64,000 nucleotides of DNA from JAHDHW01 sp963793295 (GTDB lineage Bacteria > Bacteroidota > Bacteroidia > Chitinophagales > Saprospiraceae): assembly GCA_963793295.1 (NCBI GenBank), contig CAWBZX010000031.1, positions 1-64,000 on the forward strand, in the 5' to 3' direction. This document shows, piece after piece, positions 62,298-64,000 of the stretch. Numbering within the stretch: the stretch's first letter is position 1; the number at the start of each line of letters is the position of its first letter. A program made the translations under genes and the position numbers. The notes below the pieces were generated by a model. The model searched no databases. It saw nothing but the letters and a program-made list of their open reading frames with translations, and had not been told where the DNA came from.

Positions 62298-64000
62298 TTA
62301 GGACGAATAAGGTTTTTCTACAAAGTACATATCAATTTCCCCTTTGTTCTTTGCAGTGACTTTTCCCCGGTGATCGCATTTAAAATAATCTTTCACCAAT
62401 TCATAGGTAGTGCCCGAGATATTTACTTTCCCTGATTCGCTATTGTCTTCCATTCGTGCAGCTACATTGACAGTATCTCCCCATACATCATATTGAAATT
62501 TTTTGGTTCCAACAATTCCGGCGACAACTTGTCCGGTATGAACACCTATTCTAATTCCAAAACATGTTTTGCCATTTCGGGCGCGTTTTTCAGCGAGATT
62601 AGCCATGAAATCACGGATTTCAAGAGCTGCAAAAATAACATTTTGTGGATCTCTATTTTCACTGGTTGGAATTCCACCGACACACATATAAGCATCACCG
62701 ATGGTTTTTATTTTTTCAATATTATACTTTTCAATAATAGCATCAAAATTTCTAAAACAATAATCGATTTCGGCAACTAATTCTTCAGGCTCAAGATGTT
62801 CAGCAATTTGTGTAAAACCTTTAAAATCAGTAAAAAGTACGGTAACAGGTTCATGTCTTTTTGCTTTGGCTTTCCCAAATTTTTTAAGTTCTTCTGCAGT
62901 TTCTGCAGGAAGGATATTTAGCAGAAGTTCATCAGATTTTTTCATCTCACGCTCCAATTCAGCAGTTCGTGCTTTTACCTGCCGCTGCAGTTCTCTTTTT
63001 TGTTGTTTACTACGAAATAACTGGTATTCAAGTATCCCAAATACGGAGGCCAAAATCAATAAAAAGCATAGGCCAATAAACCACCAGGTTTTATAAAAAG
63101 CTTCATTTACAATTACCTTGATTGACATTTCCTCATTATTCCAAAGTCCTTTTCCTGAGGAGGCCCGAACCCTGAAAGTATATTCACCGGGAGGAATTCC
63201 ATTGTATTTTGCTGAATTAACGGGAGATGGTTTTGACCAATCTTTATCATAACCATCAAGCATATAGCTAAAAGTATTCGAAGTAGGATTTTGATAATTT
63301 GCCAATGCAAACTGGAAAGAAAAGAACTTGTCGTTGTGTGATAATTCAATGGTATTTACAGAAGACAAACCGATTTTTTTTGTGATAATACTATCGTAAT
63401 TGCCATCTAATTTTGAAAATTCGGTAAATAAAATTTTATTGTCCTTGTATTTTCGTTCATATGAAAATTTGTCGGAAGGATAAAAGGCATTGATCCCGTT
63501 CATGCCACCAAAAAACATTCTGCCATTTTTTGCTCGATAAAATGACACTCTGTTGAATTCATTAGCTGCTAGGCCATCTTGTTTATAAAAGTTAGTAGAT
63601 TTTTCAGCATTCACATCAAATCGCGAAAGTCCATTGTCCGTGCTTAACCAAATGCAGCTATCTCCTTCAGAAAGTAACCCATTAATAAAATTATTAGGCA
63701 ATCCTTGGCTTTTATCATAAATCTTTAATTTATCGGAAGACAGGTTCCATTTGTGCAAACCATTTCCTGTAGCAATCCAAAGGATACTATCCGCACTTTC
63801 GTAAACGCCATTAATTTTGTCATGTCGAAGCAAAGGTTTGCTTTGTTCATGAGTCCCATAATGAGCAATAACTCCCTTATTTTTATCTATTTTATACAAA
63901 CCGCTTTCCAAAGTACACAGCCAAATCGCATCATCAATATTACTTTGGTAGAGATAATGGATATCCAGTTTGGCTGTGTCAATTAAATTTGATTGAAAAT
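62298..64000 (-). CDS. Adenylyl cyclase with propeller and Y_Y_Y sensor domains (N-terminus off the edge)
   Basis: The frame is open to the right edge, so only about 567 residues are seen. From N to C: Reg_prop-type beta-propeller blades (DDAIWLCTLESGLYKIDKNK, ILWIATGNGLHKWNL, IWLSTDNGLSRFDV); a Y_Y_Y domain (FSYMLDGYDKDWSKPSPVNS, YNGIPPGEYTFRVRASSG); a membrane helix (WWFIGLCFLLILASVFGILE); a coiled coil; and a class III cyclase domain. Catalytic residues look complete: metal Asp in LFTDFKGF and IGDAYM, adenine-selecting Lys in KTIGDAYM and Asp in QYDVWGDTVN, and transition-state Asn/Arg in VNVAARM. This favours cAMP synthesis over cGMP. Such sensor modules usually sit on histidine kinases, so this fusion is a different output. 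Confidence 0.9.
   Translation of the reverse strand, partial: FQSNLIDTAKLDIHYLYQSNIDDAIWLCTLESGLYKIDKNKGVIAHYGTHEQSKPLLRHDKINGVYESADSILWIATGNGLHKWNLSSDKLKIYDKSQGLPNNFINGLLSEGDSCIWLSTDNGLSRFDVNAEKSTNFYKQDGLAANEFNRVSFYRAKNGRMFFGGMNGINAFYPSDKFSYERKYKDNKILFTEFSKLDGNYDSIITKKIGLSSVNTIELSHNDKFFSFQFALANYQNPTSNTFSYMLDGYDKDWSKPSPVNSAKYNGIPPGEYTFRVRASSGKGLWNNEEMSIKVIVNEAFYKTWWFIGLCFLLILASVFGILEYQLFRSKQQKRELQRQVKARTAELEREMKKSDELLLNILPAETAEELKKFGKAKAKRHEPVTVLFTDFKGFTQIAEHLEPEELVAEIDYCFRNFDAIIEKYNIEKIKTIGDAYMCVGGIPTSENRDPQNVIFAALEIRDFMANLAEKRARNGKTCFGIRIGVHTGQVVAGIVGTKKFQYDVWGDTVNVAARMEDNSESGKVNISGTTYELVKDYFKCDHRGKVTAKNKGEIDMYFVEKPYSS

Noticed and set aside
62169..62435. Short plus-strand frame over the gap and the cyclase gene end
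   Set aside because: It runs antisense into the cyclase C-terminus and has no domain or ribosome-binding support.

Overview
The window looks like an AT-rich chromosome segment from the Bacteroidota, probably a marine or environmental Saprospiria-like bacterium. Pointers are the short four-region sigma-A, three secreted giants with type IX secretion (T9SS) sorting domains (types A and B), many Bacteroidota-type lipoproteins, and promoters of the Bacteroidota form (TTG, about 20 nt, TAnnTTTG). No rRNA, tRNA, CRISPR array or insertion sequence was recognised.

Region 1 (1-19454, all minus strand) is a nearly complete extracellular contractile injection system (eCIS) operon. In transcription order it encodes a DUF4255 cap/terminator protein, an unknown conserved-looking protein, sheath, two tube proteins, a 55-residue DUF5908-like protein, a LysM baseplate protein, a gp27/gp5-type spike, PAAR tip, gp25 wedge, two large gpJ/gp6-type baseplate proteins, a 925-residue unknown, a tape-measure protein, and a DUF4157 protein with a second HExxH motif near its C-terminus, which is the best cargo candidate. 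A further gene starts at 193 and runs off the left edge. The AAA+ ATPase usual for eCIS loci is not recognisable here. A well-formed promoter at 19758-19790 precedes the operon with a leader of about 300 nt.

Region 2 (19834-25056, minus) holds a winged-helix YcaQ-like protein, an SRPBCC protein, a GNAT acetyltransferase, an LTA-synthase-like sulfatase, a CDP-alcohol phosphatidyltransferase and a small NqrM-like protein. Region 3 (25180-36252) is mostly housekeeping: MazG, rpsO, pnp, rpoD, purC and a saccharopine/alanine-dehydrogenase-like enzyme, mixed with lipoproteins and small unknowns. The rpsO-pnp gap carries several hairpins with competing arms.

Region 4 (36500-42608, minus) is a giant repeat protein of about 2,000 residues: 16 cysteine-bounded modules, dockerin-like Ca-binding segments and a T9SS tail. 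Its signal peptide lies in a different frame from the body, so the gene needs a +1 shift or is broken in this sequence. Region 5 (42799-49720) contains an alpha-helical unknown, a lipoprotein, DUF2911, a DUF6495-like protein, TerC, ApbE and an exonuclease. Region 6 (49698-53753) is a four-gene set of two MbnP-like lipoproteins followed by two MauG/MbnH-like di-haem peroxidases, suggesting copper binding with oxidative tryptophan maturation.

Region 7 (54081-64000) holds a T9SS subtilase, a T9SS type B Ig-repeat protein and an edge-truncated adenylyl cyclase fused to propeller and Y_Y_Y sensor domains. The 806-bp gap at 57987-58792 contains a duplicated element in which two hairpins keep their pairing despite different sequence, so it probably encodes structured RNA.
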